Positions 16,735-25,399 of a stretch of 64,000 bases of DNA are shown here, piece after piece. The notes under the pieces are model-generated. The model was not told the origin of the DNA, made no database searches, and saw nothing but the letters and a program-made list of their open reading frames with translations. A program made the translations under genes and the position numbers. Source of the DNA: Fusibacter_D sp033549245 (lineage in GTDB: Bacteria > Bacillota > Clostridia > Peptostreptococcales > Acidaminobacteraceae); NCBI GenBank assembly GCA_033549245.1, contig JAWSUW010000002.1, forward strand, positions 1-64,000. Reading direction: 5' to 3'. Each line of letters begins with the position of its first letter. Position 1 is the stretch's first letter.

Positions 16735-16788
16735 GACTAATGTTCTTTTTAGCCTCGCCTCGCTAGTGATGGGGCTAAAGTGTTAGAC
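16735..16788. repeat. attC-like imperfect palindrome A
   Basis: GACTAATGTTCTT at the left and GTTAGAC at the right enclose a stem TTTAGCC/GGCTAAA. The right box fits the integron core consensus GTTRRRY; the left box is a degenerate match. The left half strongly resembles palindrome B on the other side of the CPBP gene. Confidence 0.5.
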
Positions 16789-16819
16789 GATGATTTATTT
16801 ATCTTCTCTGCATAATTTA

Positions 16820-17527
16820 TTATTGATTTGAGTACCCAAACTCTTCAACAGAGAATTTTACCTTTTTGTGATTAGTGTAAATGATAACAGAGGTTATCAT
16901 GATTCCAATTATGCATGATACTATTCCTCCGTTCATAAAAGTATGAATTGCAACAACTGGAAGAAGTGATTTAGAAAAGTGTCTAATAATGGCAAAAGTT
17001 ATGAATGTATTAAAAAACATATTAATGAAACCAAAATGGTATGTACCTAAGAATATTTCTGTGTGTGCAATTGTAAAAATCAAGCTACTAAAAATCATTG
17101 CGCTTGCATTTTTATGTTTCTCATCTTTGAATATCTTTAAAATTATTAGATATATAAATCCTCTGAAAAAGAATTCTTCACCCGTTCTTGCTACTCCTTC
17201 TATGATTTTCGTACCAAATGTCAACTCTGAAGCTGTTTGAAATCCAGTGGCTAAACCTAAAAGTAGAACAATGCAAAATGTAATAATCACTGATCTCCAA
17301 CTGAACTTAAAACCTAACTCCTCCAACTTATAGTCATTGTTATCTTTGAATATTAACAAGGGAAGAAAGGAAAACAGTACAAAAATTAATTTTAATACAT
17401 TTGCAAATTCTTGATAGTTTTCACCATAATGAGACATGAATAATGTCACAAATGTTGACATAATGAGCACAAAAAACGAGTATGTTATTCCTAATTTAAT
17501 TGATTTGTTAATAGATTTATTTGTCAT
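16820..17527 (-). CDS. CPBP-family intramembrane metalloprotease
   Basis: About 235 aa with seven to eight membrane segments. The catalytic motif EEFFFRG (EExxxR) is followed by the second-motif His in LIFTIAHTEIF and the third in FNTFITFAIIRHF...VAIHTFMNG. These are the Glu/His residues of the CAAX/bacteriocin-processing (Abi) family. Bacterial members give bacteriocin self-immunity or process peptides. The second ATG is used, 7 nt from AGGTG. The gene is flanked closely on both sides by attC-like palindromes, with its stop 32 nt from one and its start 26 nt from the other, like a gene cassette. Confidence 0.85.
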   Translation of the reverse strand: MTNKSINKSIKLGITYSFFVLIMSTFVTLFMSHYGENYQEFANVLKLIFVLFSFLPLLIFKDNNDYKLEELGFKFSWRSVIITFCIVLLLGLATGFQTASELTFGTKIIEGVARTGEEFFFRGFIYLIILKIFKDEKHKNASAMIFSSLIFTIAHTEIFLGTYHFGFINMFFNTFITFAIIRHFSKSLLPVVAIHTFMNGGIVSCIIGIMITSVIIYTNHKKVKFSVEEFGYSNQ

Positions 17528-17553
17528 TTTCATTCACCTGTTTTTTAATTTTC

Positions 17554-17617
17554 GTCTAACGTTCTTACCGTTTTAGCCGCCTCTGTGGCTAAAATGGTGT
17601 GTCATAAGGTGTTAAAT
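17554..17617. repeat. attC-like imperfect palindrome B
   Basis: 64 nt from GTCTAAC (RYYYAAC) to GTTAAAT (GTTRRRY). The inside folds as CCGTTTTAGCC / GGCTAAAATGG and CTTA / TAAG with a short variable loop, the usual architecture of an integron attC site. Read on the minus strand, its inner end is GTTAGAC, followed directly by the CPBP gene. Confidence 0.55.
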
Positions 17618-17634
17618 AAAATAGTTTTTATTCC

Positions 17635-17663
17635 TTGTCATTATCACATATATGTTATATAAT
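17635..17663 (+). promoter_or_regulatory. promoter of the toxin-antitoxin pair
   Basis: TTGTCA and TATAAT are separated by 17 nt. The spacer contains the small palindrome ACATATATGT, a possible site for antitoxin binding. AAGGAGG follows 10 nt downstream of the -10. Confidence 0.65.
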
Positions 17664-17688
17664 TTACTTAGACAAGGAGGTTGGTGAA

Positions 17689-18048
17689 TTGTTTAAGATC
17701 ATATACTTTACTCGTAATAACAAATATCCCATTCTCGATTTTTTTGAGAAAATTCCAAAAAAAGATGTAGCTAAAATTTTAAGAGATATTGATCTACTTG
17801 AAGAATTCGGATTATCACTTGGTATGCCATACATTAAAAAAATGAGTGGAACGAAAGATATTTGGGAATTAAGGATAAAACAGTCAACCAACAACTATCG
17901 AGTTTTTTATTTTACTATGAAACCTCAGCAGATAATATTGCTCAATGCTTTTCAAAAGAAAACTTCAAGAACACCTTCCAAAGAACTAAACAAAGCTATC
18001 GAATATATGAATGAATACCTTGAAAGGAGTGAAAATCATGAATCATAA
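17689..18048 (+). CDS. RelE/HigB-type toxin (phage Gp49-like)
   Basis: 119 aa. The motif set FKIIYFTRNNKYPILDFFEK, KKMSGTKDIWELRIKQSTNN and YRVFYF is that of the HigB/Gp49 branch of RelE-like mRNA interferases. The start is TTG, 8 nt after AAGGAGG; upstream codons in this frame precede the ribosome site. The C-terminus overlaps the HTH antitoxin gene by 11 nt, giving the toxin-first order typical of higBA. Expected action is ribosome-dependent mRNA cleavage. Confidence 0.85.
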   Translation: MFKIIYFTRNNKYPILDFFEKIPKKDVAKILRDIDLLEEFGLSLGMPYIKKMSGTKDIWELRIKQSTNNYRVFYFTMKPQQIILLNAFQKKTSRTPSKELNKAIEYMNEYLERSENHES

Positions 18049-18307
18049 CGATATCAAAAAGACACTTTTTGAAGATAAAGAACTCAAAAATGAATACGAT
18101 GAAATGTCTCCCATTTATGAATTGAAAAAAGAAATTATCCGATTAAGAATTGAAAAAGGATTATCCCAGAAAGAATTAGCAAATTTAATGGGAACTAAAC
18201 AATCTGCAATTTCAAGACTCGAAAACGGTTCTTATAATCCAAGTGTAGAATTTTTAAATCGTATCGCTCATACTCTTGGAAAGGAACTTCACATCTCTTT
18301 TAACTAG
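18038..18307 (+). CDS. HTH (XRE-family) antitoxin
   Basis: 89 aa. The helix-turn-helix LRIEKGLSQKELANLMGTKQ followed by SAISRLENGSYNPSVEFLNR is a classical XRE domain. The N-terminal acidic helix would bind the toxin. AAAGGAG sits 8 nt before the ATG, inside the toxin gene. It is expected to neutralise the toxin and repress the operon. A terminator follows directly. Confidence 0.88.
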   Translation: MNHNDIKKTLFEDKELKNEYDEMSPIYELKKEIIRLRIEKGLSQKELANLMGTKQSAISRLENGSYNPSVEFLNRIAHTLGKELHISFN

Positions 18308-18328
18308 CCAGCCTTAGCTGGCTTTTTT
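18306..18328 (+). terminator. intrinsic terminator of the toxin-antitoxin operon
   Basis: AGCCAGC-CTTA-GCTGGCT overlaps the antitoxin stop codon and is followed by six T. Confidence 0.9.
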
Positions 18329-18416
18329 AATGCCTTATAACTCCCATTTCCCTGAACCATTACAAAATTAAAGCTATCACCCTCTAATGTTAAGTTTAAT
18401 TTCACGAAAAACTACT

Positions 18417-19499
18417 TTAGCTGACGTACTCATCATCCACCCGATAATACCTAAAAAACCTCTTGAAATCTTTCCCATCCGTTTCGATGACCATTGGTCC
18501 CAAAACAAACTCCGTTACATCTTCTTTAGATATGCCTAAAAAGTGCTTATGGTACACAAATTTGTCGATTCTCTTCATATTCATTGGATCATATCCTTTG
18601 ACATGAAAATCACCCTCGATGACTGCAACGTTTTCATTTTCAATGATGTCTTTGACACATTGTATTGTTGATTTATCATTTTCTAGAATTAAATCACGAA
18701 TCTCAGTGTATTGTGAGATTTCCATCTCACTGTTCATTTCCATTTTCAAAAGCGAGCCAATCAAGTCGTAATTGAAGTCAAGGTTTGGAGCTATCGGCCT
18801 TTTATAGTTCAAATTTAATTCATCGACCAACAGACATACCAATGCACCAGAATAATAAGCAATTGTTCTAGTGTCCAGTAAATCCAGTCCGATTGAGTTC
18901 AGTCTACTGGTCATAACGGACACTTGTTTTTCATATGAATACTGATTTAAAATATATAGGGCCTTGAGCTTCACATATTCTGCTGTGCCTTCAACGGTCT
19001 CAATTGATTTTTCGTAGGTGCTGTCCTCCCCGATTAACTCAAAACGCTTATTTCTGATAGTCACAAAGTCAATAAACAGTTTATGCATATAATCGTAGTC
19101 ATTGGCATTGATGGCCTCTGAAAGCGCTATGAATTCATTTGCCTTGAGATTCAAGTTGTCAAACTCCATTGGGTAAGAAAGTGCATCCAGATCGTTATAG
19201 AATCGACTTTCGCCCATTGTCATTTGATGCGCATGAAACATTTCATGGATTATTGCCGCTGATAGTAAATCCAGGTCGTCGAGATCATGCAAGCTAATGT
19301 TCCATATGGCAATCTGATTTCCTTCGAATTTGATTGTAGTGTTGCCCATAAATTGCTCTGTGATTGGAAAAGTTCGGTTATGAGTACAGACCTTATATTG
19401 GTCATAGATTGCAAAATCGTATTGCTTGAAGCCTGGCCATAAGAGGTCAAAATCAATGCGGTCGATCCTATCCTTGATTTCTTTGTAAATTCGTTCCAT
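18417..19499 (-). CDS. putative zinc metallopeptidase (HExxH)
   Basis: 360 aa without a signal peptide, so it is predicted to be cytoplasmic. IIHEMFHAHQ at about residues 85-95 is a HExxH motif with a preceding Ile/Ala-rich helix, and ETVEGTAEYVKLKAL about 85 residues later could supply the third zinc ligand (Glu), as in gluzincins. The remainder is helical with no family I recognise. AAGGAG precedes the ATG. It is the only gene on its transcript that I can see, with about 110 nt between it and the convergent toxin-antitoxin operon. Confidence 0.6.
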   Translation of the reverse strand: MERIYKEIKDRIDRIDFDLLWPGFKQYDFAIYDQYKVCTHNRTFPITEQFMGNTTIKFEGNQIAIWNISLHDLDDLDLLSAAIIHEMFHAHQMTMGESRFYNDLDALSYPMEFDNLNLKANEFIALSEAINANDYDYMHKLFIDFVTIRNKRFELIGEDSTYEKSIETVEGTAEYVKLKALYILNQYSYEKQVSVMTSRLNSIGLDLLDTRTIAYYSGALVCLLVDELNLNYKRPIAPNLDFNYDLIGSLLKMEMNSEMEISQYTEIRDLILENDKSTIQCVKDIIENENVAVIEGDFHVKGYDPMNMKRIDKFVYHKHFLGISKEDVTEFVLGPMVIETDGKDFKRFFRYYRVDDEYVS

Positions 19500-19757
19500 T
19501 TAGTCTCCTTAAGAGGTGCTCATTATACTTTATATTCGAATAATGGTTATACACCTATTGTATCATTTTTTTGTTAGATTCCATGTAAATAGTCTAAACT
19601 TTCTGACTATTTAATACTTATGCAAATTGCATCATTTTATTTTAACATTCCATGGTATAAAACTATCCCCTTACGCATAAGTGGTAATCTATAGTCAAAG
19701 AAAGAAAAGTGCAAAAAAAAAAATAAACATAACTGATTAATCCAGTTATGTTTTGAC
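19500..19757. other. AT-rich intergenic region
   Basis: No gene is evident. It contains the upstream region of the metallopeptidase gene and, at its right end, the terminator of the small DUF6199-like gene. Confidence 0.5.
19712..19753 (-). terminator. intrinsic terminator (minus strand)
   Basis: AACATAACTGG-attaat-type stem pairs with CAGTTATGTT and is followed on the minus strand by a long T tract. It ends the minus-strand gene group to its right. Confidence 0.85.
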
Positions 19758-20000
19758 TTAAGTAAATAATCTCATAATGATCACAATTATAGGTGCCACA
19801 ATCAACCCCACTCCAACAATTCTTATTTGCCTATGATATTGGGGATTGTTGACCCTACGCCAACTTGGAACATAAATGCCTCTATGTTTACGCCAGTAAA
19901 AATCCGCTCCAGCGCTCTCAGGCTTTAGTAGTGACAACACACCGAATAGAATAAACGGTGCCATTACAATTAACTCTCCTATGGGCATGCTCATATCCAT
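19758..20000 (-). CDS. small two-helix membrane protein (DUF6199-like)
   Basis: 80 aa with membrane helices ELIVMAPFILFGVLSLLKP and VGVGLIVAPIIVIIMRLF, separated by a basic, tryptophan-containing loop (YWRKHRGIYVPSWRR). This resembles DUF6199-type small proteins of Firmicutes; the function is unknown. It starts 3 nt after the stop of the upstream gene and ends at a terminator, so it is the last gene of an operon with the toroid protein and the HAD hydrolase. Confidence 0.65.
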   Translation of the reverse strand: MDMSMPIGELIVMAPFILFGVLSLLKPESAGADFYWRKHRGIYVPSWRRVNNPQYHRQIRIVGVGLIVAPIIVIIMRLFT

Positions 20001-20002
20001 TT

Positions 20003-20917
20003 CTATTGTCCTCTCACCTCCATGCTGATAATCTCATCATACTTCTCAGGTTCAAACGCTTTGAGCACCATAAGACCACGCAGCGTATTCATGGTTCCAA
20101 ACTTTCCAGTTTCCATTTTAAAATGATTCAGACCAGTATAGGTAGGACCTTTCAGCAAATAGCCCCGTTTGAATTTTTTATTCAAAAGAGACAATGCCGC
20201 AGATAGTTCGGGAACTTTTATATAATCGACAGAAGCAAAATAACAAAGTGCTCTTAACACATCGTATTTCCAGCGCGTTGGAAAATGAAAATCCTTGATG
20301 TATGAGATGATCAGGTCACCATTTTTAAGACGAAACATCAATTGTCTTTTCAATAAATAGTCCTGTCCGGATTTCAGCTGTTCATGGATGATTTTCAAAT
20401 GCTTTGTATAACCGTATTTTTCATAGTCTCTATAAGCTTCAAGAACTGAGAGCGTCGTGTTGATTGAGCTATTGTCTGTTGACTCATATCGAATTGCACA
20501 GTTCCATCCGCCGTCTTTTAGCTGAGTGTCAACCAGATAGTCAACCATTGCATTGACGTGCATTGCGTCACGTTTGCCATAAGTCATAAGACTGACAAGC
20601 ATTGCTACCACGCAGACATCGTCTTCACGCCATTTGTCGGACCACATATTTTCCTCAAGTGTATCCAGACCCTTTTGAAAGATAGGATGCTCTGGATCGA
20701 TCTCAAGACTGACTAGGTCTCTGAGGGTATAAAATGTGGAAATCCACTTGGGACCGTATATGCCATTCCCCCAAGTGCCTTTATTTTTATCAAAACGTTC
20801 CAAAAACAGGGATATCCAGCCGTCTTCAACATAATCCGGATTCTCTCCCAATAGATACTTCTGGGTCATGCGTGCAACAGAAGGATCGGATTGCATCAAA
20901 TGTTCAATGATAGTCAT
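20003..20917 (-). CDS. alpha/alpha-toroid protein, prenyltransferase/squalene-cyclase-like repeats
   Basis: About 304 aa. Repeated helices with QLKDGGWNCA and related turns resemble the QW-type repeats of terpene cyclases and prenyltransferases, but the DxDD acid motif of cyclases is not seen. A catalytic cyclase role is therefore unlikely; a structural or enzymatic toroid is better supported. I chose the ATG 8 nt after GAGGGG rather than the GTG three codons earlier. The stop of the HAD gene lies just upstream. Confidence 0.6.
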   Translation of the reverse strand: MTIIEHLMQSDPSVARMTQKYLLGENPDYVEDGWISLFLERFDKNKGTWGNGIYGPKWISTFYTLRDLVSLEIDPEHPIFQKGLDTLEENMWSDKWREDDVCVVAMLVSLMTYGKRDAMHVNAMVDYLVDTQLKDGGWNCAIRYESTDNSSINTTLSVLEAYRDYEKYGYTKHLKIIHEQLKSGQDYLLKRQLMFRLKNGDLIISYIKDFHFPTRWKYDVLRALCYFASVDYIKVPELSAALSLLNKKFKRGYLLKGPTYTGLNHFKMETGKFGTMNTLRGLMVLKAFEPEKYDEIISMEVRGQ

Positions 20918-20922
20918 TGGTT

Positions 20923-21657
20923 TCACCCCTCAAATGACTTGATGACTTCAAGCACCTCAAATAAATCACCGGAATCAATTCGCCATTTTGCACCAATCTC
21001 TTCAGGGACTTCACTTTGAGAACAGTTCGTATGAACATAGATACTGTCCATACCGATTCTGTTTGCACCTTCAATGTCAGTTGTATGATCGTTGCCAATG
21101 AACAGGCATTCAGTTTCGCTTAAATGTTCTTTGTCCAGTAGCATTCTATAGAATTTTTCATCTGGCTTGGCGATTTTATAACCAGATGAAATGAAAACCG
21201 ATTTGAAATACTGGGTCAATCCGGTGTAATCCAGTTCATCAAAAGCAAACGATTCTTGCGCATTGGTTAACAAATACATCTTATACTTTTGATCTTTCAA
21301 ATATTCTAAAAGTTCTATGGCGCCTGGATACGGTTTTATGTACTCAAGAGAAATTATTCTGAAAAATCTAGCCATTTCAAGGGCTATACTGCGAGATGTT
21401 TCAACATTTTTGATTTTAAAAAGGTTTTTGAACACTTTGAGGATATCAATGTCTGGATATTCCACACCTTTCATCCTTTTCTTATCCAGGAGTTGGTCGA
21501 CTTGTTCGAAATAAGCAGTCCTAAGTTCATCCACACTAAAATCAGCGCCTCGCATTTTATAAAAGAGCGCCATTTTCTTCCAGACAAACTCTTGTGATTC
21601 ATCCGTATGAATATCCAGCAAAGTACCGTACAGATCAAAAATTATAGCTTTGTACAT
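20923..21657 (-). CDS. HAD-family hydrolase (YjjG/haloacid dehalogenase-like)
   Basis: 244 aa. Motif I is DLYGTLLD with the nucleophile Asp, motif II is LLTNAQES, the Lys of motif III is in ISSGYKIAKPDEKFY, and motif IV is FIGNDHTTDIEGA. The cap is helical, as in subfamily I. Substrates are usually phosphorylated metabolites or nucleotides. The true start is MYKAIIFD, with AAGGAGG 8 nt before it; the open frame extends further upstream but has no site there. Confidence 0.88.
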   Translation of the reverse strand: MYKAIIFDLYGTLLDIHTDESQEFVWKKMALFYKMRGADFSVDELRTAYFEQVDQLLDKKRMKGVEYPDIDILKVFKNLFKIKNVETSRSIALEMARFFRIISLEYIKPYPGAIELLEYLKDQKYKMYLLTNAQESFAFDELDYTGLTQYFKSVFISSGYKIAKPDEKFYRMLLDKEHLSETECLFIGNDHTTDIEGANRIGMDSIYVHTNCSQSEVPEEIGAKWRIDSGDLFEVLEVIKSFEG

Positions 21658-21676
21658 TGAACTTACCTCCTTGCAA

Positions 21677-22423
21677 TTATGAGATGGCTTCACTTCCAAC
21701 TTCATATGTCCATCCATCTTTGGTTTTCTTGGCTTCACAGTCCATAAAGAAGTATGCGCCAAGGCCACTTCTCCATTTGGTGACATCAAACTTCATTGAT
21801 TTATCACTTGTTGACTTTATGTCAAAAGTGAACAGCAACCCATCTTCAAAATAGAGATTTTCTCCATCAATATACCCTTGTTCAACGAGTTCCTCATAAG
21901 TGGCTGAAAGACCGGTCAGCTCATATTGTCCAGAAGTCAAATATAGGAGTGCCTGTTTTTCGCTTTCACTCAGATTGGTAATCTGTGAAAGATCCAGAGC
22001 AATATATTCAATATCTGAATTAAGACCTTCATCAGTTTGCCACAAGTCGTCTATGACCATTCGATAAAATCCAACCATATTGTCCTGCTGTTCAACGATA
22101 TGGATGAATTTTATATCCACCAGTTGACCTGGGTAGGACTCCATTATTGCTCCAGAAAAACCAATTTCAATCCATTGCCCAAGTTTTAGAGAGCTTACAT
22201 CTGTTTCCTGGTTGTCCTCATCATAAATAGTACCTTCCATACCAACCCTGATCAAACCCGAAGTATCGGTTGTGAACAGAAAACCATTTTCATCAAGATC
22301 AACGATCTTTCCTTCGATCAAAGCATCCGCCTTAGGGAGTTCAGCAGTGTTATTGGAACACCCGACTAAAAACAAGACCATCAAAATGATCATTACCCCT
22401 TTGCCAACTGTTTTGATTTTCAT
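21677..22423 (-). CDS. lipoprotein with DUF3221-like N-terminal domain
   Basis: 248 aa. The lipobox FLVGCSN anchors it outside. Residues 30-110 (ALIEGKIVDLDENGFLFTTD ... GQWIEIGFSGAIMESYPGQ) resemble the OB-like DUF3221/YobA domain. The C-terminal half (SESEKQALLYLTSGQYELTG, GYIDGENLYFEDGLLF, KWRSGLGAYFF) is a domain I associate with clostridial surface proteins, including some linked to M56 peptidases. AGAGGAGG lies before the ATG. It is directly downstream of ppx and 20 nt from the HAD gene. Function unknown. Confidence 0.7.
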   Translation of the reverse strand: MKIKTVGKGVMIILMVLFLVGCSNNTAELPKADALIEGKIVDLDENGFLFTTDTSGLIRVGMEGTIYDEDNQETDVSSLKLGQWIEIGFSGAIMESYPGQLVDIKFIHIVEQQDNMVGFYRMVIDDLWQTDEGLNSDIEYIALDLSQITNLSESEKQALLYLTSGQYELTGLSATYEELVEQGYIDGENLYFEDGLLFTFDIKSTSDKSMKFDVTKWRSGLGAYFFMDCEAKKTKDGWTYEVGSEAIS

Positions 22424-22435
22424 GTATAACCTCCT

Positions 22436-23953
22436 CTAAATCTTATAAATCTGAATTCGCTTTTGATAGATTTTCTCAAACCGGTCTGTAAATTGTCTAG
22501 CGGATGCAATTTCGAGGTCTAAAGTTTCGTTGGATGCCAATCCAATTTGGATATCATCCTTTGTCACGTCTACCTTGATGTCCACAACAGCTCCATTTTC
22601 AGCACGATCGAATTGCTCGCAGAGCATGAGTAATACCGCTAATTTCCAAAGCCTTTGCAGTTCGCTTTTGCTGACAATGCCAAAATAATCACTTACTTGG
22701 TTCTTTATACCCGAAGCACGATGATTGCCAACCAAAAAAGCAACTGAAATCCGCTCAGCATTGGTCAACCCTTCTAAGCGCCCATTCATGATGAGATAAT
22801 AACCATGAATGTGGTGGTCATAATATTCGATATGCATCCCAATGTCGTGAAGCATCGCAGCAGTACTCAATATTTTGCGGTCGCCAGGCTCAAAATCAAA
22901 AGTTTGACTCAGAGCGCCAAACAGTTTTAACGTCAAGTCTTTCACATGGTTCGCATGCTTGCGATTCACATCAAAACGGCGCATGATGTTCTCTTTGCTT
23001 TGCAATAAGACGTCTTCAACAATCGATGGCTTACCAATGGAAGCAAAGTACTTCTCATAAAAGTAACCATCTCTAAGACCATTTCCACTGATCCTTATTT
23101 CGGGTGCATCGATTAACTCGAATAAACACTTGAAAGGCAACAGACCAATTGCAATGATATCTGCTCTCCTTTTGCTGATTCCGGAAATCTTTTCGATTTC
23201 CTTTTGATCACTATTAAAAATCTGTTCGCAAATGACCTCAACTTCCTTTTCATGGAGCCTATAATTGTGCAGATTTTCTATCGGATATCCATTCTTTGCG
23301 CGATCGACTTTGCCAAGGGTTCGTATGACTCCTCCAAGTCCAATGATTGGACTACCCTTGATTTCTCTTAACCAATCGATCTGCTTATAAATGGATTTGA
23401 TATGTTTTTCAGCCATTTCAATTCTCTTTTTTCTCGGTTTGATGTCATTGAACTTTTCTGACAAAGTGACGGAGCCGATAGGCAAACTCACAGCTTTTAC
23501 CAGTTCTCTATCCTTCATCCAGATCAGTTCGGTGCTTCCACCTCCAATATCCACAATCAGTGCCTCTTTCAGTTCCATTGAGTTTACAACACCCAAATAA
23601 TCATAATAGGCCTCTTGATCTCCTGTAAGTACTGTGAATTCAAATCCAGTCTCCACTTTCACGCGCTCCAAAAAAACACTCTGGTTTTTAGCCATCCTCA
23701 CCGCTGCGGTAGCAAGAGCGTACACCTTTTTCACTGCATTGACCTCTATCAACTTTTGAAAATAGTTCAGTGCATGGATGGTTCTTAGGATTGGTTCTTC
23801 CTTGAGATACAAGTCCGATCCGAGTCTCTCGCTTAAGCGAACCATTTCACTGGCTTGTTCATATATGCTGTAGCCCCCGTGTTCATTGACACCAAAGATA
23901 TTCATGCGAATGGAATTTGAACCCAGGTCTATAATGGCTATGGAATCTCTCAT
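22436..23953 (-). CDS. ppx: Ppx/GppA exopolyphosphatase with HD domain
   Basis: 505 aa. The ASKHA-type ATPase fold shows IAIIDLGSNSIRMNIFGV at the start, ALATAAVRMAKN, and the phosphate-binding DIGGGSTELIWMKD. The C-terminal half has an HD-type metal site (AAMLHDIGMHIEYYDHHIHG). Ppx/GppA enzymes remove phosphate from polyphosphate or convert pppGpp to ppGpp; the two cannot be separated by sequence alone. The gene lies in the same group as a PPK2 kinase, which favours a polyphosphate role. Confidence 0.88.
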   Translation of the reverse strand: MRDSIAIIDLGSNSIRMNIFGVNEHGGYSIYEQASEMVRLSERLGSDLYLKEEPILRTIHALNYFQKLIEVNAVKKVYALATAAVRMAKNQSVFLERVKVETGFEFTVLTGDQEAYYDYLGVVNSMELKEALIVDIGGGSTELIWMKDRELVKAVSLPIGSVTLSEKFNDIKPRKKRIEMAEKHIKSIYKQIDWLREIKGSPIIGLGGVIRTLGKVDRAKNGYPIENLHNYRLHEKEVEVICEQIFNSDQKEIEKISGISKRRADIIAIGLLPFKCLFELIDAPEIRISGNGLRDGYFYEKYFASIGKPSIVEDVLLQSKENIMRRFDVNRKHANHVKDLTLKLFGALSQTFDFEPGDRKILSTAAMLHDIGMHIEYYDHHIHGYYLIMNGRLEGLTNAERISVAFLVGNHRASGIKNQVSDYFGIVSKSELQRLWKLAVLLMLCEQFDRAENGAVVDIKVDVTKDDIQIGLASNETLDLEIASARQFTDRFEKIYQKRIQIYKI

Positions 23954-23972
23954 GTTTTGCCTCCAAATTAGT

Positions 23973-24539
23973 CTATACTCTTAGAATACCACGGAAACCT
24001 CTTGAGGCATAATAAGACTCTGCACCATTGTGATAAACAAAGACAGTGTCATAGCGCCTGTCACAGAAAATCGCTCCACCAAGCTTTCTGATCGAATCAG
24101 GAGTTAAGACCCAACTGGATGTTTTCAAATCAAATTTTCCAACTTTCTGTAATGCCCTGTATTCTTCTTCCGTCATCAACTTGATTCCCATTTCAGTAGC
24201 CACATTCAAAGCACTGTCTTTAGGTTTGTTTTCCTTTCGTGATGTGAGTGCTTGATGGTCATAGCAAAAACTTCTTCGTCCTTTAGGACTTTCATCAGAA
24301 CAATCACAGAATATATAATCATCCGAAGATTGATCATAACCGATGACGTCAGGTTCACCTCCGGTGTTTTCCATTTGATCAAGTGACCACAATTTGTCAG
24401 TTTTCTCAATAAGTCTAGATTCAATTTTGGACCAATCAAGTCCTGTGTGTCGAGCCATGTTTTTCTCAAATCGGCTTTTTAATATATTGATCAAGGCATC
24501 TGACTGCTCAGGTGATAAGCACCTTTCATTCTTTATCAT
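23973..24539 (-). CDS. DUF4256 family protein
   Basis: 188 aa. The sequence from DALINILKSRFEKNMARHTG through YDQSSDDYIFCDCSDESPKG to GFRGILRV matches the DUF4256 family across its length. No catalytic motif is known to me; the conserved Asp/Cys segment FCDCSDESP and the C-terminal IFCDRRYDTVFVYHNGAESY are the most conserved parts. Its start overlaps the stop of ppk2 by 4 nt (ATGA), so it is translationally coupled to polyphosphate kinase. Confidence 0.85.
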   Translation of the reverse strand: MIKNERCLSPEQSDALINILKSRFEKNMARHTGLDWSKIESRLIEKTDKLWSLDQMENTGGEPDVIGYDQSSDDYIFCDCSDESPKGRRSFCYDHQALTSRKENKPKDSALNVATEMGIKLMTEEEYRALQKVGKFDLKTSSWVLTPDSIRKLGGAIFCDRRYDTVFVYHNGAESYYASRGFRGILRV

Positions 24540-25336
24540 AAGTTCTCCTTTGCCAGCTTCTTTGCGACATCTGGAACATATCTCATGGAATCAATCGGCG
24601 GCCTTACATAACCCGAATTTTCTTGTCTTTTAGGAAGTTTGAGTTTCTTGTTTTCTATATCTTTATATGGAATCATGGATAAAAGATGTGAGATACAGTT
24701 GATCCGTGCGTTACGTTTCATATCTGATTCAATGACATACCATGGTGATGATTCTGTATCTGTGTACTGGAACATGACATCTTTTGCCTTGGAATATTCT
24801 ACCCACCTGGATCTGGCCTCTAAATCCATCTCACTGAGTTTCCAATTTTTGGTCTCATCATTGATGCGGTCTTGGAATCTCTTTTCTTGCTCTTCGTCAC
24901 TCACCGAGAACCAATACTTGATCAAAATGATTCCGGATCTAATGAGCATCTCTTCAAAATCAGGGACAGATTTGAAAAAATCCCAATACTCCTCATCGGT
25001 ACAGAATCCCATAACTCTCTCGACACCAGCTCTATTGTACCAACTGCGATCAAATAAAACGATTTCACCTGCACTTGGGAGTTGTGCGGCATAACGCTGA
25101 AAATACCACTGAGTCCTTTCCTTTTCAGTTGGTTTGGGAAGCGCAACGACTCTACAAGTCCTGGGATTTAAACTTTCTGTGATTCTTTTGATGGCACCGC
25201 CTTTGCCTGCCGCGTCTCTGCCCTCAAATATGATAACCACTTTAAGTCCCTCCTGAACCACCCATTCCTGGAGTTTGACGAGTTCAGTTTGAAGTTCTGC
25301 GAGTTTCTTTTTATAAACCTTTTTTGGAAGTTTCAT
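24536..25336 (-). CDS. ppk2: polyphosphate kinase 2 (PPK2 family)
   Basis: About 266 aa, single-domain class I/III size. Walker A is IFEGRDAAGKGG, Walker B is VLFDRSWYNRAGVERVMG, and the lid region has FQRYAAQLP. These define PPK2 enzymes, which phosphorylate nucleotides with polyphosphate or run the reverse. The start MKLPKKVYKKK has AAGGA about 10 nt upstream. It sits about 60 nt after ilvA with no clear terminator, so read-through from the ilv operon is possible. Confidence 0.9.
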   Translation of the reverse strand: MKLPKKVYKKKLAELQTELVKLQEWVVQEGLKVVIIFEGRDAAGKGGAIKRITESLNPRTCRVVALPKPTEKERTQWYFQRYAAQLPSAGEIVLFDRSWYNRAGVERVMGFCTDEEYWDFFKSVPDFEEMLIRSGIILIKYWFSVSDEEQEKRFQDRINDETKNWKLSEMDLEARSRWVEYSKAKDVMFQYTDTESSPWYVIESDMKRNARINCISHLLSMIPYKDIENKKLKLPKRQENSGYVRPPIDSMRYVPDVAKKLAKENL

Positions 25337-25399
25337 GAGTTCACGTTCCTTTCTATCAATCTTTATGGATAGATACCCAATAAAAAGTAAAACTTTCAA

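Noticed and set aside
18335..18400. A third attC-like site after the toxin-antitoxin genes (TTATAAC ... GTTAAGT)
   Set aside because: The two boxes do not pair and no internal stem is seen, unlike palindromes A and B.
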